From: JALHST01 sp038316335
GTDB taxonomy: Bacteria; Bacteroidota; Bacteroidia; Flavobacteriales; Flavobacteriaceae
Assembly: GCA_038316335.1 (NCBI GenBank)
Contig: JBBQAM010000059.1
Location: 1-23,840 of the forward strand
DNA length: 23,840 nucleotides
Reading direction: 5' to 3'
Positions 22,493 through 23,840 of the stretch are shown piece by piece. The notes below the pieces were generated by a model, which saw only the letters and a program-made list of their open reading frames with translations, ran no database searches and was not told the origin of the DNA. Every line of letters starts with the position of its first letter. Position 1 is the stretch's first letter. A program made the position numbers and the translations under genes.

Positions 22493-23398
22493 CTATGTTT
22501 TAGGTTCGCCCCATGTTTCTTTTTCGTTTTTGGTCCACAATTTTGGGAAGAATTTGCGTTGCTGGTATTTTGGGTGTAGGTATTTTTTCCATTCCGAACC
22601 TCCGGTTGCGGCCTTGTTTTCCCCTTTTCGGTTCAGGTAGTACTCCGCGGTCCTTAAATGCACCAATGGCCATTCGACATTGTACAGGCGGTCAAATTCC
22701 CTAAGTTTTTCCTGTAGCGCGGATGAAGGGTTTTTCATGCCCAAAACTTTATCCTCCAGGGTTTTTCCATGTGCCTTTTTCGCAAGACCTATAAAACCCT
22801 CCAGGTACTTTTCTTCAAATTGGATCAAGGTCAAGGTTTTTTTGCCGGTTTTTCTGTTGAGTCCGGCATCGATCCAGTAGATATGTTCAAAGTAATCCTC
22901 GGTCACCGGATGGGTGGGAAGACGTTTTTTGCCTTCATCGTTCACCAGATTTTCCAAACGGGTGCATAGAATTTCGATATAGCGGAACTGGGCACTTTGA
23001 AACCCGCTAGCGGGGGTCAATGTTTTCCTGAATTCGTTGTAATCGTCATAGTCCATTCCATCCTTCATGATATCGAAAGAAGTAATCAACATCAGGGTAT
23101 AGCGGTTCAATCTACCGATCTTGATCATTAAAAATTCTTCGGTGACAATTTCCGTTTCGATAATTTGGTCGAGTTCGTGGCGCATCATTTTGAGCACGAG
23201 TTCGGTCAATTGGTGGTACATGATAAAAATGGTCTCGTCCTTAAAATGGGTACGTGGTTTTTGAAGGGAAAGCAGGGTATCGACCTCTACATAATCCCAA
23301 TAGTTTATCGGTTTCGCATGAAGCAGCCCTTGAAGAAAGGTTTCGGGATTTTCACCAAGTTGGTGATATTTTTCTTGTATTTTTTTATTGGTATCCAA
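22493..23398 (-). CDS. Tryptophan 2,3-dioxygenase-family heme protein
   Basis: 301 residues of the all-helical TDO family. Probable distal His62 is in FIMYHQLTELVLKMMRHELD, Arg124 in FRKTLTPASGFQSAQFRYIE (substrate carboxylate binding), proximal heme ligand His247 in VEWPLVHLRTAEYYL and Thr265 in AATGGSEW, matching the GTGGS region. A C-terminal FFPKLW is also typical. True TDO opens the tryptophan indole ring to N-formylkynurenine. No kynurenine-pathway gene is near; instead it is first in a run with cupin, ric and hemerythrin, so its role here may be NO- or heme-linked. An operator-like dyad lies 19 bases upstream of the ATG. Confidence 0.85.
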   Translation of the reverse strand: MDTNKKIQEKYHQLGENPETFLQGLLHAKPINYWDYVEVDTLLSLQKPRTHFKDETIFIMYHQLTELVLKMMRHELDQIIETEIVTEEFLMIKIGRLNRYTLMLITSFDIMKDGMDYDDYNEFRKTLTPASGFQSAQFRYIEILCTRLENLVNDEGKKRLPTHPVTEDYFEHIYWIDAGLNRKTGKKTLTLIQFEEKYLEGFIGLAKKAHGKTLEDKVLGMKNPSSALQEKLREFDRLYNVEWPLVHLRTAEYYLNRKGENKAATGGSEWKKYLHPKYQQRKFFPKLWTKNEKETWGEPKT

Positions 23399-23416
23399 AT
23401 GGATCTGATTTTATTA

Positions 23417-23430
23417 GGACAGATATGTCC
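23417..23430. promoter_or_regulatory. GGACA-n4-TGTCC operator, likely for the Rrf2 regulator
   Basis: GGACAGATATGTCC is a perfect 5+5 dyad with a four-base centre; weaker symmetry extends to 23413-23434. It lies in the 51 bases between the Rrf2 gene stop and the dioxygenase-like ATG, where it could control the eight-gene run downstream. Confidence 0.55.
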
Positions 23431-23449
23431 GATTTAAATTTAAATTTTT

Positions 23450-23840
23450 CTATCGTTTCAAATAGGTCAATCCTACTTCCAAACCAACGGTCATTTCATA
23501 GAGACTTGTGTTTTCGAGCATATCTCTTAAATCTTCCCGTATTTGAACAAACTTGTTATGTACAGGGCAAGGTTTACTTGCATTGCATTTCTCCAGTCCT
23601 AGACCACAAGCCATATATACATTGTCGCCATCGATGGCGTAAACGATTTCACTAAGTTTTATGCGGTCGATACTACTCCTCTGAATTTCAAATCCCCCCG
23701 TGGCACCCTTTACCGAATCAACGATTTGGTTCTTCGACAATTGTTGTAGAATTTTAGCGGTAAATGCTACAGGGGAATCTATTTCCTCGGCAATTTCCTT
23801 GAGGCTGACCCGCCTACCCTCCATTGATTGTGAGGCGATG
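23450..23840 (-). CDS. Rrf2-family Fe-S regulator (NsrR/IscR-like), 5' end cut
   Basis: The frame stays open to the right edge (IASQS before MEGRR), so the first 15-20 residues are outside the window. Numbered from MEGRR, the winged helix holds VSLKEIAEEIDSPVAFTAKI, LQQLSKNQIVDSVKGATGGF and a wing. The Fe-S motif is Cys73-x6-Cys80-x5-Cys86 (ACGLGLEKCNASKPCPVH), close to NsrR and IscR. Such proteins sense NO or cluster supply and usually repress. It is followed by the operator dyad and then the dioxygenase-cupin-ric run, so NO-sensitive control of that run is the natural inference. Confidence 0.92.
   Translation of the reverse strand, partial: IASQSMEGRRVSLKEIAEEIDSPVAFTAKILQQLSKNQIVDSVKGATGGFEIQRSSIDRIKLSEIVYAIDGDNVYMACGLGLEKCNASKPCPVHNKFVQIREDLRDMLENTSLYEMTVGLEVGLTYLKR

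Overview
The window looks like chromosomal DNA of a marine-type Flavobacteriaceae (Bacteroidota). The evidence is TAnnTTTG-type -7 promoter boxes, Bacteroidota-style protein families (DUF2024, Arm-domain tyrosine integrase, GH2 with the YGPLDQGWWPDG motif, alginate-export-like porin) and lipoprotein signals. Most genes lie on the minus strand.

Layout. (1) 1-132 is the tail of a class III aminotransferase, followed by a convergent exported GH2 glycosidase (312-2120). (2) 2332-3080 is a tRNA block: a promoter, tRNA-Ser(GCU), palindromes, two 150-bp tandem repeats that contain pieces of tRNA-Pro, the intact tRNA-Pro(UGG) and a strong terminator. (3) 3080-6205 is mobile-element debris: the N-terminus of a tyrosine integrase next to the tRNA, cut by an IS21-family element (3569-6102) whose istA is frameshifted. 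The far flank looks like the end of an unrelated beta-barrel gene. (4) 6577-10380 holds a NhaP2-type K+/H+ antiporter, a DUF3124 lipoprotein, and a small redox/stress group (MarR-type regulator with four C-terminal Cys, DUF2024 protein, mini-thioredoxin) whose promoters share TTAGGA-type operators. (5) 10591-16443 is an anaerobic-respiration block: B12-dependent ribonucleotide reductase under a perfect FNR-like palindrome, then an operon of Cu nitrite reductase NirK with a fused cytochrome c, a SUMF1-like exported protein and an SCO copper chaperone. (6) 16444-17307 contains decayed gene fragments. (7) 17308-19908 is a divergent pair, an alginate-export-like porin and a polytopic membrane protein with conserved-looking His residues in helices. 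(8) 19914-23840 is a minus-strand run that reads as a nitrosative-stress operon: Rrf2/NsrR-like Fe-S regulator, tryptophan-dioxygenase-like heme protein, cupin, Ric/YtfE di-iron repair protein, DUF488, hemerythrin, small membrane protein and 2Fe-2S ferredoxin. A GGACA-N4-TGTCC operator follows the regulator gene.

How it fits together. NirK reduces nitrite to NO in the periplasm, SCO probably supplies copper, and NrdJ makes deoxynucleotides without oxygen. The Rrf2-Ric-hemerythrin-ferredoxin group would sense NO and repair damage. No NO reductase of the usual cNor/qNor type is visible; the His-bearing membrane protein at 18712 is the only candidate for a related role, and that is inference.
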